In this document: positions 1 to 12,941 of the stretch, one piece after another
Layout of the letters: every line of letters begins with the position of its first letter
Numbering within the stretch: the stretch's first letter is position 1
Source of the DNA: Azospirillum brasilense
GTDB lineage: Bacteria > Pseudomonadota > Alphaproteobacteria > Azospirillales > Azospirillaceae
Reading direction: 5' to 3'
Length of the DNA: 64,000 bases
NCBI RefSeq assembly: GCF_008365405.1
Contig: NZ_QOKV01000008.1
Location: 1 to 64,000, forward strand
The notes under the pieces: generated by a model
Told to the model about the DNA's origin: nothing
What the model saw: only the letters and a program-made list of their open reading frames with translations
Databases searched by the model: none
Program-made: the position numbers and the translations under genes

Positions 1-38
1 GACCAGACTCTATCGAAGAACCGCGATGACCGCCCCGC

Positions 39-47
39 TGTGGATAA
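39..47 (-). promoter_or_regulatory. DnaA-box-like 9-mer
   Basis: The minus strand reads TTATCCACA, the consensus DnaA box. A weaker relative, TTCCCCACA, lies at 93-101 on the plus strand. There is no AT-rich unwinding region or box cluster in the visible sequence, so a single chance or regulatory site is as likely as anything linked to replication. Confidence 0.25.
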
Positions 48-230
48 CCGGCCCGCCTACGCCAGCCATGGGAAGGCGCTGCGGCGGGCCGCTTCCCCAC
101 AGCTACACCACGCTTCGGGACACGACCAAGTAGCGCCGTCGCTCAGCGAAAAAATGGCAGGCTAACTTTCAGGTGCGGACAGTATACAAAAACCGAAGAC
201 GGCTAGCTGGCTGATAGGCCGTCGCGCATG

Positions 231-254
231 AAAAAGGCGCCTTACGGCGCCTTT
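231..254 (-). terminator. Intrinsic terminator after pnp
   Basis: An 8-bp stem, AAGGCGCC with GGCGCCTT, encloses a 4-base loop. On the minus strand it is followed by five T residues. It lies about 90 bases past the pnp stop codon and probably ends the rpsO-pnp transcript. The short T run on the other side would let it work weakly on plus transcripts too. Confidence 0.7.
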
Positions 255-267
255 GCCCCCTCCCCGA

Positions 268-330
268 CCCTCCCCCGCTGCGCAGGGGAGGGGGAAGAGA
301 GGCGCCCTCCCCCGCTGGTGCGAGGGAGGG
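268..330. repeat. Two tandem hairpin-forming C/G-rich units
   Basis: Two similar units start 37 bases apart. Each has a CCCTCCC-type left arm and a GGGAGGG-type right arm (268-275 with 285-292; 305-311 with 324-330) around a GCTG-containing loop. They lie between the pnp stop and its terminator. This looks like the small intergenic palindromes common in GC-rich alphaproteobacteria. Otherwise bases 1-343 hold no gene I can support. Confidence 0.5.
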
Positions 331-343
331 TGAAACCTTACCG

Positions 344-2464
344 TCAGGCGGCGGGGCCGTCCTTCTTGGTCAGGTCTTCGCCGGTGGCCTGGTCGACCTG
401 CTTCATCGACAGCTTCACCTTGCCGCGGTCGTCGAAGCCGATGACCTTCACCTTCACCGAGTCACCCTGCGACACCACGTCCGACACCTTGCCGACGCGC
501 TGCGGCGACAGCTCGGAGATGTGGACGAGGCCGTCGCGCGAGCCCAGGAAGTTCACGAAGGCGCCGAAATCGACGACCTTCACGACCTTGCCGGTGTAGA
601 CCACGTTCATTTCCGGCTCGGCGACGATGCCCTTGATCCAGTCGATGGCGGCCTGGGCGGCCTTGGTGTCCACCGCGGCCACCTTCACCGTGCCGTCGTC
701 CTCGATGTCGATCTTGGCGCCGGTCTGCTCCACGATCTCGCGGATCACCTTGCCGCCGGAGCCGATCACGTCGCGGATCTTCTCCTTCGGGATGTTGATC
801 ACGGTGATGCGCGGGGCGTTCTCGTTCACCGCCTCGCGGGCGCCGGTCAGGGCCTGGGCCATCTCGCCCAGGATGTGCAGGCGGCCGTCCTTGGCCTGGC
901 CCAGGGCGATCTTCATGATCTCCTCGGTGATCGAGGTGATCTTGATGTCCATCTGGAGCGCGGTGATGCCCGCGTCGGTGCCGGCCACCTTGAAGTCCAT
1001 GTCGCCCAGGTGATCCTCGTCACCCAGGATGTCCGACAGGACCGCGAAGCCGTCGTCTTCCTTGATCAGGCCCATGGCGATGCCGGCCACCGGACGCGCC
1101 AGCGGAGCGCCGGCGTCCATCAGCGACAGCGAGGTGCCGCAAACCGTCGCCATCGACGACGAGCCGTTGGACTCGGTCACTTCCGACACCACGCGGAGCG
1201 TGTAGGGGAAGTCTTCCTTCTTCGGCAGCAGCGGGTGGATGGCGCGCCACGCCAGCTTGCCATGGCCGATCTCGCGGCGGCCCGGCGAGCCCATGCGGCC
1301 GGCCTCGCCCACCGAGTACGGAGGGAAGTTGTAGTGGAGCATGAAATGCTCCCGGTACTCGCCCTGCAGCGCGTCGATGATCTGCTCGTCCTGGCTGGTG
1401 CCCAGCGTGGTGACGACCAGGGCCTGCGTCTCGCCGCGGGTGAACAGCGCCGAACCGTGGGCGCGCGGCAGCACGCCGACCTCCGACACGATCGGACGGA
1501 CCGTCTTGGTGTCGCGCCCGTCGATGCGGCGGCCGGTCTTCAGGACGGCGCCGCGCAGGATGTCGGCCTCCAGCTCCTTGAACTCGGTCACGATGGCCTG
1601 GGTCTCGTGGGCCTCGGCCAGAGCCTCCAGCGCCTTCGCCTTGGCGGCGCCGATCTTCTCGTAGCGGACCTGCTTCACCGTCTCGGTGTAGGCGGCCTCG
1701 ACGTCGGCACCGACGGTCGCGCGCAGCTTCGCCTTCAGCGCGGCGCGGTCGTAGGCCGGGGCCGGAAGGTCCCACGGCTCCTTGGCGCACTGCTCGGCCA
1801 AGTCGATGATGGCGTCGATGACCGGCTGGAAGCCGCTGTGGCCGAACATCACGGCGCCCAGCATGATCTCCTCGGACAGCTCCTTGGCTTCCGATTCGAC
1901 CATCAGCACGCCGTCCTGGGTGCCGGCGACCACGAGGTCGAGCGCGGAACCGTCAACGGCGTCCATGGTCGGGTTCAGCACATACTGGCCGTCGACGTAG
2001 CCGACGCGGGCGGCGCCGATCGGACCGAGGAACGGGATGCCGGAGATCGTCAGCGCGGCCGAGGTGCCGACCATCGCGACGATGTCCGGATCGTTCTCCA
2101 GATCGTGGCTCAGCACGGTGCAGATGACCTGCGTCTCGTTGCGGAAGCCATCGGCGAACAGCGGACGGATGGGACGGTCGATCAGGCGGCTGACCAGCGT
2201 CTCCTTCTCCGTCGGGCGGCCTTCACGCTTGAAGAAGCCGCCGGGAATCTTGCCGGCTGCGAAGGACTTTTCCTGGTAATTGACCGTCAGCGGAAAGAAA
2301 TCGACGCCCGGCTTCGGCGACTTGGCGCCGACGACCGTGCAGAGGACCGTGGTCTCACCATAGGTGACCAGCACCGCGCCGTCGGCCTGACGGGCGATCT
2401 TGCCCGTCTCGAACGTCAGCTTGCGTCCACCCCATTCGATTTCTTTGCGGAAAACCTTGAACAT
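344..2464 (-). CDS. pnp: Polynucleotide phosphorylase
   Basis: Polyribonucleotide nucleotidyltransferase, the phosphorolytic 3'-to-5' exoribonuclease of cytoplasmic RNA decay. The 706 residues match the usual length. Two RNase PH folds (about 12-145 and 320-460) are followed by a KH domain (about 555-615, with the [11 protein letters not shown] loop) and an S1 domain (about 622-690). The phosphate-binding and catalytic stretch [14 protein letters not shown] is intact. It follows rpsO on the same strand, as in most Proteobacteria. The ATG at 2464 has a purine-rich GGAAG site upstream. The leader carries a strong hairpin that may serve autoregulation. Confidence 0.98.
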   Translation of the reverse strand: MFKVFRKEIEWGGRKLTFETGKIARQADGAVLVTYGETTVLCTVVGAKSPKPGVDFFPLTVNYQEKSFAAGKIPGGFFKREGRPTEKETLVSRLIDRPIRPLFADGFRNETQVICTVLSHDLENDPDIVAMVGTSAALTISGIPFLGPIGAARVGYVDGQYVLNPTMDAVDGSALDLVVAGTQDGVLMVESEAKELSEEIMLGAVMFGHSGFQPVIDAIIDLAEQCAKEPWDLPAPAYDRAALKAKLRATVGADVEAAYTETVKQVRYEKIGAAKAKALEALAEAHETQAIVTEFKELEADILRGAVLKTGRRIDGRDTKTVRPIVSEVGVLPRAHGSALFTRGETQALVVTTLGTSQDEQIIDALQGEYREHFMLHYNFPPYSVGEAGRMGSPGRREIGHGKLAWRAIHPLLPKKEDFPYTLRVVSEVTESNGSSSMATVCGTSLSLMDAGAPLARPVAGIAMGLIKEDDGFAVLSDILGDEDHLGDMDFKVAGTDAGITALQMDIKITSITEEIMKIALGQAKDGRLHILGEMAQALTGAREAVNENAPRITVINIPKEKIRDVIGSGGKVIREIVEQTGAKIDIEDDGTVKVAAVDTKAAQAAIDWIKGIVAEPEMNVVYTGKVVKVVDFGAFVNFLGSRDGLVHISELSPQRVGKVSDVVSQGDSVKVKVIGFDDRGKVKLSMKQVDQATGEDLTKKDGPAA

Positions 2465-2588
2465 GGATTCTTCCTTCCATCCGACACCTAGGCCCGCCGG
2501 ATTGCTGGCCTAAGCCGGGGTCATCGGTCGTCGGACCCCGCATGTGAAAACCCAACAAAGGGTAAAACCCGAAACGGGCCAAAAACGT

Positions 2589-2625
2589 CAAACGGCCGGT
2601 CCCGGAAGGTCCGGGCCGGCCGTTT
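2589..2625 (-). terminator. Hairpin between rpsO and pnp
   Basis: An 11-bp GC-rich stem (CAAACGGCCGG with CCGGCCGTTTG) has a further inner CCCGG/CCGGG pairing. On the minus strand it is followed by GACGTTTTTGG, a modest T run. It lies about 125 bases before the pnp start and 135 bases after the rpsO stop. It could end the rpsO message, or be the pnp leader stem cut by RNase III as known in E. coli. Confidence 0.55.
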
Positions 2626-2760
2626 GATCAATACATACCTTCGCGAACAGCCGCACGCCCCGACCAGCGCGACACTCCCCTGTGCACCGGAACGCGGCGC
2701 GGCGGATCGAGCGCTGATCGGGACGGATGTTCGGTCACCAGGACGGACGCCTTTTGGAAA

Positions 2761-3030
2761 TCAGCGACGCAGGCCCAGACGCTCGATGAGCGTGGCGTAG
2801 CGGCTGTTGTCCTTCTTCTTGAGATAGTCGAGAAGACGGCGACGCTGGCCGACCATCACCAGCAGACCACGGCGGGAGTGGAAGTCCTTCTTGTGGCCCT
2901 GCAGGTGCTCGGTCAGGTTCCGGATGCGCTCGGACAGGATCGCGACCTGGACCTCGGGCGAACCGGTGTCGTTGGTGCCGCGCGAATAGTCCTTAATGAG
3001 TTCCTGCTTGCGATCGGGCGTGATCGACAT
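2761..3030 (-). CDS. rpsO: Ribosomal protein S15 (uS15)
   Basis: Small-subunit primary binding protein that contacts 16S rRNA helices 20-22. The 89 residues from [12 protein letters not shown] match the family length. The conserved LTEHL..HKKD..SRRGL and RRRLLDYLK segments are present. An upstream in-frame ATG would add four residues (METP), but the internal ATG aligns with known S15 starts. The gene lies 15 bases downstream of truB and leads into pnp, so translation and RNA decay genes are probably co-transcribed. Confidence 0.97.
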   Translation of the reverse strand: MSITPDRKQELIKDYSRGTNDTGSPEVQVAILSERIRNLTEHLQGHKKDFHSRRGLLVMVGQRRRLLDYLKKKDNSRYATLIERLGLRR

Positions 3031-3045
3031 CGGGGTCTCCATCGT

Positions 3046-3984
3046 TCATAGGTTGAGAACGCGCACCGGACGGACCTCCGCCCCCTCCACGCGCGCCAGC
3101 GCCACCGGCTTGCCGCCGAAAAGCGCAATAACGGTGCCATCCCCACCAACATCGCCGCGCAGCGCCGTGAGGCGTTCGCGGTCCTGCCGGGTGAGGAGTG
3201 CCACCGTCTGGCCGTGCTTCAGTCGGTGCGCTTCCGCGTCCGTCAGGGCCAGCGCCGGGATGTCGTCCAGCGCGGTCTCGATCGGCAGCAGAAGTCTTTC
3301 GACCGCGGCACCTTGCTCCATCGCGGTCAGATCGTCCAGGGAAATCGCCCCGTCAAGCGTGAAAGACCCGACGCGCAGGCGTCGCAGATCGCGGATGTGC
3401 CCCACCGTCCCCAACCGTTCGGCGAGGTCGCGGGCGATGGAGCGGACATAGGTGCCCTTGCCGCAATCCACCTCCAGCACCGCGTGGTCGGCGTCCGGGG
3501 TTTCGACCAGCTCCAGCCGGTCGATGCGGACGGTGCGGGGGGCGATGTCCACCACCTCCCCCTCGCGGGCGATGTCGTAGGCGCGCTCGCCGTTGATCTT
3601 CAGCGCGCAGTATTGCGGCGGAATCTGCTCGACGAAGCCCAGGAAGGCGGGCAGTGCGGCGCGGATCGCCTCGGCGTCGGGCCGCACCGCGGAGGTTTCC
3701 GTCGCCGAGCCCTCGCGGTCGTCGGTGGTGGTGCGGGTCCCCCAGGCCACGGTGAAGCGGTAGGTCTTCTCGCCGTCCATGGCGTAGGAGACGGTCTTGG
3801 TCGCCTCGCCCAGCGCGATGGGCAGGATGCCCGTGGCGATGGGGTCCAGCGTGCCGCCGTGCCCGGCCTTCTCCGCGTTCAGATGGCGCCGCACCTTGGA
3901 CAGCGCCTGCGTGGAGGTCATCCCCGCCGGCTTGTCCAGCACGATCCAACCGTGGATCGGCTCGCCTTTGCGCTTACGAGCCAC
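3046..3984 (-). CDS. truB: tRNA pseudouridine(55) synthase
   Basis: Makes pseudouridine 55 in the T arm of tRNAs. The motif HGGTLDPIATG carries the catalytic Asp at about residue 47, and the C-terminal PUA-like part ends the 312-residue protein. I start it at the GTG at 3984, which overlaps the rbfA stop by 11 bases. The open frame extends further upstream to 4128, but that part is an arginine/threonine-rich shadow of the acidic rbfA tail and is not family-like. It is the third-last gene of the rimP-to-pnp block. Confidence 0.93.
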   Translation of the reverse strand: MARKRKGEPIHGWIVLDKPAGMTSTQALSKVRRHLNAEKAGHGGTLDPIATGILPIALGEATKTVSYAMDGEKTYRFTVAWGTRTTTDDREGSATETSAVRPDAEAIRAALPAFLGFVEQIPPQYCALKINGERAYDIAREGEVVDIAPRTVRIDRLELVETPDADHAVLEVDCGKGTYVRSIARDLAERLGTVGHIRDLRRLRVGSFTLDGAISLDDLTAMEQGAAVERLLLPIETALDDIPALALTDAEAHRLKHGQTVALLTRQDRERLTALRGDVGGDGTVIALFGGKPVALARVEGAEVRPVRVLNL

Positions 3985-4558
3985 GGCGCCCCTCGCCCTC
4001 GCCGCCGTTGCCCTCATCCCCGTCGTCTTCGTCTTCGTCCTCGTCCTCGTCGTCGATGTCTTCACCGTCGTCGAGGTCGTCCGTCTCGGTCTCGTCCTCC
4101 TCGTCCCAGCCGTCGTCCTCTTCGTCATGGTCGTCGTCGCCGTTCACGCGGTCGGCGAGCGAGCGGTAGCCGACGTCGCGGGCGACCGCCGGGCTGTGCA
4201 GGATGTCGTCGATGCGACCGGCATAGTCGAAGGAGGTGTCGGCCTCGAAGCTCAGCGTCGGGGCGTGGCGCAGGTTGATGGCGCGGGCGACCTGGCCGCG
4301 CAGGAAGGGCGCGGCGCGGCGCAGGGCCGACAGCGTCTCGTCCATCGGGCCGCCGCCCAACGGCGTGACGAAGGCGGTGGCGTTGCGCAGGTCCGGGCTG
4401 ATCCGCACCTCGGTCACCGTGACGTTCAGTTCCGCCAGTTCGGGGTCGTGGAAGTCGCCGCGCCGGAACAGGTCCGCCAGGGCATGGCGGATTTCCTCGC
4501 CGATGCGGAGCTGGCGCTGGGACGGCGGCTTTCCGGCCAGGTCGTGTTTCTTTCTCAT
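3974..4558 (-). CDS. rbfA: 30S ribosome-binding factor with a long acidic tail
   Basis: Late 30S maturation factor that binds near the 5' end of 16S rRNA. Residues 1 to about 125 form the KH-like RbfA fold (QLRIGEEIRHALADLF, then VTVTEVRISPDLRNATAFV). The start at MRKKHDL is preferred over an upstream ATG because it fits the family. The rest, about 50 residues, is almost only Asp and Glu with Gly, giving a protein of 194 residues against a usual 120-140. It sits between infB and truB, the common order. Confidence 0.94.
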   Translation of the reverse strand: MRKKHDLAGKPPSQRQLRIGEEIRHALADLFRRGDFHDPELAELNVTVTEVRISPDLRNATAFVTPLGGGPMDETLSALRRAAPFLRGQVARAINLRHAPTLSFEADTSFDYAGRIDDILHSPAVARDVGYRSLADRVNGDDDHDEEDDGWDEEDETETDDLDDGEDIDDEDEDEDEDDGDEGNGGEGEGRRGS

Positions 4559-4610
4559 GCTGTCGATCCCGAATGCGGTGCGGGAGGGATCGGTCCCTCC
4601 GCGAAAACAC

Positions 4611-4636
4611 GACAAGGGCGCACGGGCGCCCTTGTC
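4611..4636 (-). terminator. Hairpin between infB and rbfA
   Basis: An 11-bp stem, GACAAGGGCGC with GCGCCCTTGTC around a 4-base loop, lies about 50 bases after the infB stop. On the minus strand it is followed by GTGTTTTCGC, only a short T run. It is likely a weak or partial terminator, or an RNA-stabilising stem within the operon. A second small stem lies at 4583-4601. Confidence 0.5.
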
Positions 4637-4687
4637 ATCTGTAACGTCATCTGTAGCCGGTCCGTGAGCCGGGATGCGGCGGCGGGC

Positions 4688-7420
<2,733 letters not shown>

Positions 7421-7434
7421 CGGTTCCCGAATGG

Positions 7435-8154
7435 TCAGACGTTGCTTACGTGGCCGGCCGGCGGAGAGCCGGCGACAAAGCCTTTGATACCCTTGAGACG
7501 CGCGGAGTCGCGTGCCAATCCCTTGGCCAGCTTCCCGCGCGCCACCACCGCGTGCACGGCGTTTTCCCGTCCCAGGGCCGCGGCCATCGCCGCGGCGTCG
7601 AACAGGTCCACGACCGGCATATCCGGCGCCAGCGCTGTGATCTTGCCCCGCTGGTCGGGCGAACCGTCGCTGGCCTCGACCAGCAGATAGGGCGGTCCGG
7701 CGCGTCCGACCTGATTGGTCTTCAGCGCCTCGCGCACCTTTTCGTATCCGGCCAGAGCCTGCCCGGCCCGGCGCGCCAGCCCGAAGGCATCCAGGCACCG
7801 CCGCTCCAGCAGCTTCTCCAGCCGCTCCGCCAGATCGGGCGGGACGCGCACCGCGCGCCGCGCCGCCTTGGCGAACATGTTCTTGGCCAAAGCCTTCGTA
7901 AAGGCCGCCTTGTCCCCCGACAGCCAGAGGCCGCGGCCCGGAAGCCGTTCCTCCAGATCCGGCACGATCTCGCCGTCGGGTGATACCACGAAACGGATCA
8001 TGCCGTCTTTCGGCTGCACGGTGCCGGTGGCGATGCAGCGGCGCAGCGGACCCTTTTCCAGGTCCGCCGGCAGCAGCGCCTCCCCTTCGACCGCGAGGTC
8101 GTCCGGTTCACCATCCGCCGGAGTCTGTTCGTTCCTGTCGCTCAGCCCAACCAT
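7435..8154 (-). CDS. YlxR-type RNA-binding protein with C-terminal L7Ae-like domain
   Basis: Between nusA and infB, the standard site for ylxR. Residues 30-105 match the YlxR (DUF448) fold: [19 protein letters not shown] and then [11 protein letters not shown]. The C-terminal half (about 115-225) starts with [18 protein letters not shown] and resembles the L7Ae/YlxQ group of RNA binders. The 239-residue protein is therefore probably a YlxR-YlxQ fusion, as in other alphaproteobacteria. It is expected to bind structured RNA; its exact role in transcription or translation is not certain. Confidence 0.85.
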   Translation of the reverse strand: MVGLSDRNEQTPADGEPDDLAVEGEALLPADLEKGPLRRCIATGTVQPKDGMIRFVVSPDGEIVPDLEERLPGRGLWLSGDKAAFTKALAKNMFAKAARRAVRVPPDLAERLEKLLERRCLDAFGLARRAGQALAGYEKVREALKTNQVGRAGPPYLLVEASDGSPDQRGKITALAPDMPVVDLFDAAAMAAALGRENAVHAVVARGKLAKGLARDSARLKGIKGFVAGSPPAGHVSNV

Positions 8155-8184
8155 CCGTACCGTTTGTGCGTCCTAAGTCCCGGC

Positions 8185-9720
8185 TCAGCTCTGCGCCGCC
8201 TGGTCGTCGGTGGAGGGTTGCGCCGCGGTGGGCGCGCCTTCCTCGCCGTCGAACCAGTGGGCACGGGCGGCCATGATGATCTCGTTGGCCTCGTCTTCCG
8301 TCGGGGCCTCCTTGCCGAGAATGTCGCGCAGCTCGTCCGCGGCGAGGTCGGCGAGGTCGTCCATCGTCTTCACACCGTTCTCCCCCAGCTTCACCAGCAG
8401 GGTCGGGCTGAAGCCGGTGACGTCCGCCACCGCATCCTCGACGCCGAGCGTCTGGCGCCTCTCGGTCATGCGGACGTCCTGCTCCTCAAGGAAGTTGAGG
8501 GCGCGCTGCTTCAGCTCTTCCGCCACATCCTCGTCGAAGCCTTCGATTTCGGCCAGCTCCTCGGTCTCGACGTAGGCGATCTCCTCCACGGAGGTGAAGC
8601 CTTCGGCGACCAGGAGATGGGCGATCACGTCGTCCACGTCCAGCGCGTCCATGAAGAGCTGCGAGCGGGTGCGGAACTCGTCCGACCGGCGCTCCGACTC
8701 CTCCTGCTCGGTCAGGATGTCGATGTCCCAGCCGGTGAGCTGGGTGGCGAGGCGCACGTTCTGGCCGCGGCGGCCGATGGCCAGCGACAGTTGGTCGTCG
8801 GGCACCACCACCTCGATGCGGCTGTTGTCCTCGTCCATCACGACCTTGGCGACCTCGGCCGGGGCCAGGGCGTTGACGATGAAGGTCGCCGGCTCCTGGT
8901 TCCACTGGATGATGTCGATCTTCTCGCCCTGCAGCTCGCCGACGACCGCCTGGACGCGGCTGCCGCGCATGCCGACGCAGGCGCCGACCGGGTCGATGGA
9001 GCTGTCGTGGCTGATCACCGCGATCTTGGCGCGCGAGCCCGGGTCGCGGGCGACGGCCTTGATCTCGATGATGCCGTCGTAGATTTCCGGCACTTCCTGG
9101 GCGAACAGCTTCGCCATGAAGATCGGATGGGTGCGCGACAGGAAGATCTGCGGACCTCGCGCTTCCTCGCGCACATCGTAGATGTAGGCGCGCACGCGGT
9201 CGCCGTTCTTGAAATGCTCGCGCGGCAGCAGCTCGTCGCGGCGCAGGATCGCCTCGGCGCGGCCCAGGTCGACGGTGACGTTGCCGTATTCGACGCGCTT
9301 GACCAGACCGTTGACGATCTCGCCGATGCGGTCCTTGTATTCGTTGAACTGGCGCTTGCGCTCCGCGTCGCGAACCTTCTGGACGATGACCTGCTTGGCC
9401 GTCTGGGCGGCGATGCGGCCGAAGTCGATGGGCGGCAGCGGATCGACCAGGAAGTCGCCGACCTGGGCGCCGGGCTTGCGGCGCTGGGCGTAGGCGAGGG
9501 TCACCTGGGTCGCCTCGTTCTCCACCGCCTCGACCACCTCCAGGTGGCGGGTCAGGTGGATGTCGCCCGTCTTGCGGTCGATGCGGGCGCGGATGTCGTG
9601 CTCGTGGCCGTACTTGGAGCGCCCGGCCTTCTGAATCGCCTGCTCCATCGCCTCCAGGACTTCGTCCCGGTCGATGTTCTTTTCGCGGGCAACCGCGTCA
9701 GCGACTTGCAGCAGTTCCAT
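8185..9720 (-). CDS. nusA: Transcription termination/antitermination factor NusA
   Basis: RNA polymerase elongation factor that affects pausing, intrinsic termination and rRNA antitermination. The 511 residues contain the N-terminal polymerase-binding domain (1-130), an S1 domain (about 135-200), two KH domains (about 205-345, with [19 protein letters not shown] and [12 protein letters not shown]), and two C-terminal helical repeats ending with a helix-hairpin-helix-like unit. It is second in the rimP-nusA-ylxR-infB operon. NusA may act on the terminator found in the leader of its own operon. Confidence 0.98.
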   Translation of the reverse strand: MELLQVADAVAREKNIDRDEVLEAMEQAIQKAGRSKYGHEHDIRARIDRKTGDIHLTRHLEVVEAVENEATQVTLAYAQRRKPGAQVGDFLVDPLPPIDFGRIAAQTAKQVIVQKVRDAERKRQFNEYKDRIGEIVNGLVKRVEYGNVTVDLGRAEAILRRDELLPREHFKNGDRVRAYIYDVREEARGPQIFLSRTHPIFMAKLFAQEVPEIYDGIIEIKAVARDPGSRAKIAVISHDSSIDPVGACVGMRGSRVQAVVGELQGEKIDIIQWNQEPATFIVNALAPAEVAKVVMDEDNSRIEVVVPDDQLSLAIGRRGQNVRLATQLTGWDIDILTEQEESERRSDEFRTRSQLFMDALDVDDVIAHLLVAEGFTSVEEIAYVETEELAEIEGFDEDVAEELKQRALNFLEEQDVRMTERRQTLGVEDAVADVTGFSPTLLVKLGENGVKTMDDLADLAADELRDILGKEAPTEDEANEIIMAARAHWFDGEEGAPTAAQPSTDDQAAQS

Positions 9721-9774
9721 CCGTCACACTTCCTGGACTGGCGTTTGTTCTTCGAGTGAAGCCCGGAGCGGCCG

Positions 9775-10260
9775 TCAACCCTGGCCCTGGCTGGCGCGGA
9801 TCAGTTCATCCGTCAAGACCAGCTTGGCGCGCAGGATGTTGTCGAACTCCAGCCGGGCGGCTCCCTGTTCCGATTCGATGCACACGAGGCCGTCGTCGAC
9901 GCCCTTCAGCATGCCCTTGAAGCGTTTGCGGCCATCGACGGCAAGCCGGGTCTCCAGCTTGGCCTCGAAACCGGCGAAACGCTCGAAATCCTTCAGACGG
10001 GTCAGCGGCCGGTCGATGCCCGGCGAACTGACCTCCAGCGTGTAGGCGCTCTTGATCGGATCTTCAACGTCGAGCACCGCGGAGATCGCGCGGCTGATGT
10101 CGGCGCAGTCTTCGACCGTCATGGGCGCGCCGTCGGCGCGTTCCGCCATGACCTGCAGAACCATGCGCTGCCCACCGGTCAACTGCACACGCACGAGTTC
10201 GTAGCCCATGGCCTCGACCGACGGCGTGATGATCTGCTCGATACGACCGGTTGCTTCCAT
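9775..10260 (-). CDS. rimP: Ribosome maturation factor RimP
   Basis: Assists assembly of the 30S subunit near uS12. The 161 residues start at [20 protein letters not shown], where the family begins; the open frame continues upstream into the leader. The motif [14 protein letters not shown] is diagnostic. It is the first gene of the nusA-infB operon, 54 bases upstream of nusA. Confidence 0.95.
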   Translation of the reverse strand: MEATGRIEQIITPSVEAMGYELVRVQLTGGQRMVLQVMAERADGAPMTVEDCADISRAISAVLDVEDPIKSAYTLEVSSPGIDRPLTRLKDFERFAGFEAKLETRLAVDGRKRFKGMLKGVDDGLVCIESEQGAARLEFDNILRAKLVLTDELIRASQGQG

Positions 10261-10331
10261 TCCACCTGACCCGCCCCCGCGGTCTCCCCTGGCACAGCGC
10301 CCTGGGACCAACACGGGGATTCCATACGCTG

Positions 10332-10359
10332 ATAAAAAAATAAGTGGGCCAAGGCCCAC
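10332..10359 (-). terminator. Intrinsic terminator in the rimP operon leader
   Basis: The stem GTGGGCC/GGCCCAC (10344-10350 with 10353-10359) has a two-base loop. On the minus strand it is followed by TTATTTTTTTATC. It lies about 75 bases upstream of the rimP start and downstream of a candidate promoter, so it may act as an attenuator. It could also end read-through from trmB. A second stem with a GAAA tetraloop sits just before it (10377-10394). Bases 10261-10565 hold no gene. Confidence 0.7.
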
Positions 10360-10420
10360 CCGCAAAGCGTCCCGCCGGCCCGGTTTCCCGAGCCGCCGAT
10401 CCGTATGGGTTCATGCGGTG

Positions 10421-10448
10421 AATATAGACATTCCGGAGCAGGCCGCAA
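10421..10448 (-). promoter_or_regulatory. Candidate sigma-70 promoter for the rimP-nusA-infB operon
   Basis: On the minus strand TTGCGG (10443-10448) and TATATT (10421-10426) are separated by 16 bases. Transcription would start near 10413, giving a leader of about 150 bases before rimP that includes the GAAA stem and the terminator. Confidence 0.5.
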
Positions 10449-10565
10449 GCGCTTTTCCGCAAGGTCCTATGCCAAGCGCTTGGTGGGCCGGTTCGGCCGG
10501 GGTAAAGTGAAGCCTTCGGCGGCCTTCGCACCGCTCGGAAAAGCATCCTGCAGAGGCCGCTCACC

Positions 10566-10880
10566 GTGATCCTCGAAACGGCTCTCCTGATCGTCAGACC
10601 CGGCCAGGGCTCGGCCTTCGAACGGGCGATGACCGAGGCCCAGCCCCTGATCGCCGCGACACCGGGCTTCCTCGGGCTGGAACTGCGGCCCTGCCTGGAG
10701 GCGCCGGACCGCTACCTTCTGCTCGTCCGCTGGGAGCGGCTGGAGGACCACACCGAAGGCTTCTGGGGGTCCGACCGCTACGCCCGCTGGAAGGCCCTGC
10801 TCCACCACTTCTACGATCCGTTCCCCGTGGTGGAGCATTACGGCGAGCCGCTGGTGTCTACCCCCGCGCCTTGCGGATGA
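10566..10880 (+). CDS. Antibiotic biosynthesis monooxygenase (ABM) domain protein
   Basis: A 104-residue single-domain protein with the ferredoxin-like ABM pattern: MILETALLIVRPGQG, then FERAMTEA...TPGFLGLEL, and a C-terminal WKALLHHFYDPFPVVEHY. Proteins of this family are small dimeric oxygenases or heme- or quinone-handling enzymes; no substrate can be assigned here. The start is a GTG. The 3' end overlaps the end of trmB on the opposite strand by 23 bases. It stands alone between two minus-strand operons. Confidence 0.8.
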   Translation: MILETALLIVRPGQGSAFERAMTEAQPLIAATPGFLGLELRPCLEAPDRYLLLVRWERLEDHTEGFWGSDRYARWKALLHHFYDPFPVVEHYGEPLVSTPAPCG

Positions 10881-11568
10881 AGCGCATGAAGACCGGCTTG
10901 CGACCGGCCTCGATGGCCTTCTCCTCGTAGCGGGTGGGCGGCCAGTCCGCGATGCGGTGGCGCCAGTCGGACGGGCCGCGGGCGGTCCATTCAAAGTCGG
11001 GATGGCGGACCGTGTGCTCCAGCATCCAGCGCACCAGCCCCATGTCGTCGCTGGCCAGCCGCAGCTCCGCCCCGTCCTTCAGCACGCGCGCGAGGCGCGG
11101 CAGGTTGTCCGGGCCGATGAAGCGGCGCTCCCAATGGCGTTTCTTCGGCCAGGGATCGGCGAACAGCACGAAGGCGCGCCCGACGGACGCGTCCGGCAGG
11201 GCGTCGAGCAGCGGGCGGGCATCGTCCGGCAGGACGCGGACGTTGTCCTGGACACCCTCGTCATCGACCAGCTTGAGCAGACCGGCCACGCCGTTGATGA
11301 AGGGCTCCGCCCCGATCACCCCGACGTCGCGGTTGTTCGCCGCCTGCCACGCCATGTGGTGGCCGCTGCCGAAGCCGACCTCCAGCCAGACGTCGCGCAT
11401 GGGCTTGGAAAACAGGGCGTGGGGGTCGATGCGGTCGCCCGGCTGCGGCACCGGGATTTCCAGCGACGGCAGGAGCCCGTCGAGCAATTCGGTCTTGCGC
11501 TTGCGGAGCGGACGCCCCTTGCGCCGTCCGTAGAGCCGCTTGGACGAGTCCAGGAAGGAGTCGGTCAT
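10858..11568 (-). CDS. trmB: tRNA (guanine-N7-)-methyltransferase
   Basis: Methylates G46 in the variable loop of tRNA using S-adenosylmethionine. The 236 residues include the SAM-binding WLEVGFGSGHH and the family motif FADPWPKKRHWERRFI. It follows metK, which makes its cofactor, a neighbourhood common in alphaproteobacteria. A perfect 14-bp palindrome separates the two, so trmB may be expressed by read-through or its own promoter. Its end overlaps the convergent monooxygenase gene. Confidence 0.95.
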   Translation of the reverse strand: MTDSFLDSSKRLYGRRKGRPLRKRKTELLDGLLPSLEIPVPQPGDRIDPHALFSKPMRDVWLEVGFGSGHHMAWQAANNRDVGVIGAEPFINGVAGLLKLVDDEGVQDNVRVLPDDARPLLDALPDASVGRAFVLFADPWPKKRHWERRFIGPDNLPRLARVLKDGAELRLASDDMGLVRWMLEHTVRHPDFEWTARGPSDWRHRIADWPPTRYEEKAIEAGRKPVFMRFIRKARG

Positions 11569-11590
11569 CGTGACAGCAAGATCCCAAAAC

Positions 11591-11620
11591 GAATGCAGGG
11601 GCCCAGGGGCCCCTGCATTC
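11591..11620 (-). terminator. Terminator after metK
   Basis: A perfect 14-bp inverted repeat (GAATGCAGGGGCCC with its complement) surrounds a two-base loop. On the minus strand it is followed by GTTTTGGG. It lies 35 bases after the metK stop and 22 bases before trmB. Confidence 0.65.
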
Positions 11621-11655
11621 CGGACGAACGGGTCCGGACTTGGAAGAAGCCGCTC

Positions 11656-12825
<1,170 letters not shown>

Positions 12826-12912
12826 GACGAACCTCGGCAATGGGAGGGGGCTATTCAACAGAAGTAAATTGGGAGACCGGCGCAGCACCCACGGAAAGCC
12901 AGTCATTTGCCG

Positions 12913-12941
12913 TATGTGACAAGGTTTGCGTTCCAGGTCAA
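12913..12941 (-). promoter_or_regulatory. Candidate metK promoter
   Basis: On the minus strand TTGACC (12936-12941) and CACATA (12913-12918) are 17 bases apart. The predicted start near 12906 gives a leader of about 80 bases before the GTG of metK. It lies downstream of the terminator of the HTH gene, so metK has its own transcript. Confidence 0.45.

Noticed and set aside
1..110. Replication origin
   Set aside because: One perfect and one weak DnaA-like box without a cluster or AT-rich region is insufficient.
521..2491. Long plus-strand open frame antisense to pnp
   Set aside because: Its His/Asp/Gly/Arg-rich sequence has no family pattern. It is the usual shadow of a GC-rich gene; pnp on the minus strand is certain.
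3985..4128. Arg/Thr-rich N-terminal extension of TruB
   Set aside because: The frame is open only because it mirrors the acidic rbfA repeat codons; the GTG at 3984 gives the family start and length.
10261..10565. Initiator tRNA gene upstream of rimP, as in E. coli metY
   Set aside because: I looked for a cloverleaf and anticodon arm on the minus strand and found only the leader stems and terminator.
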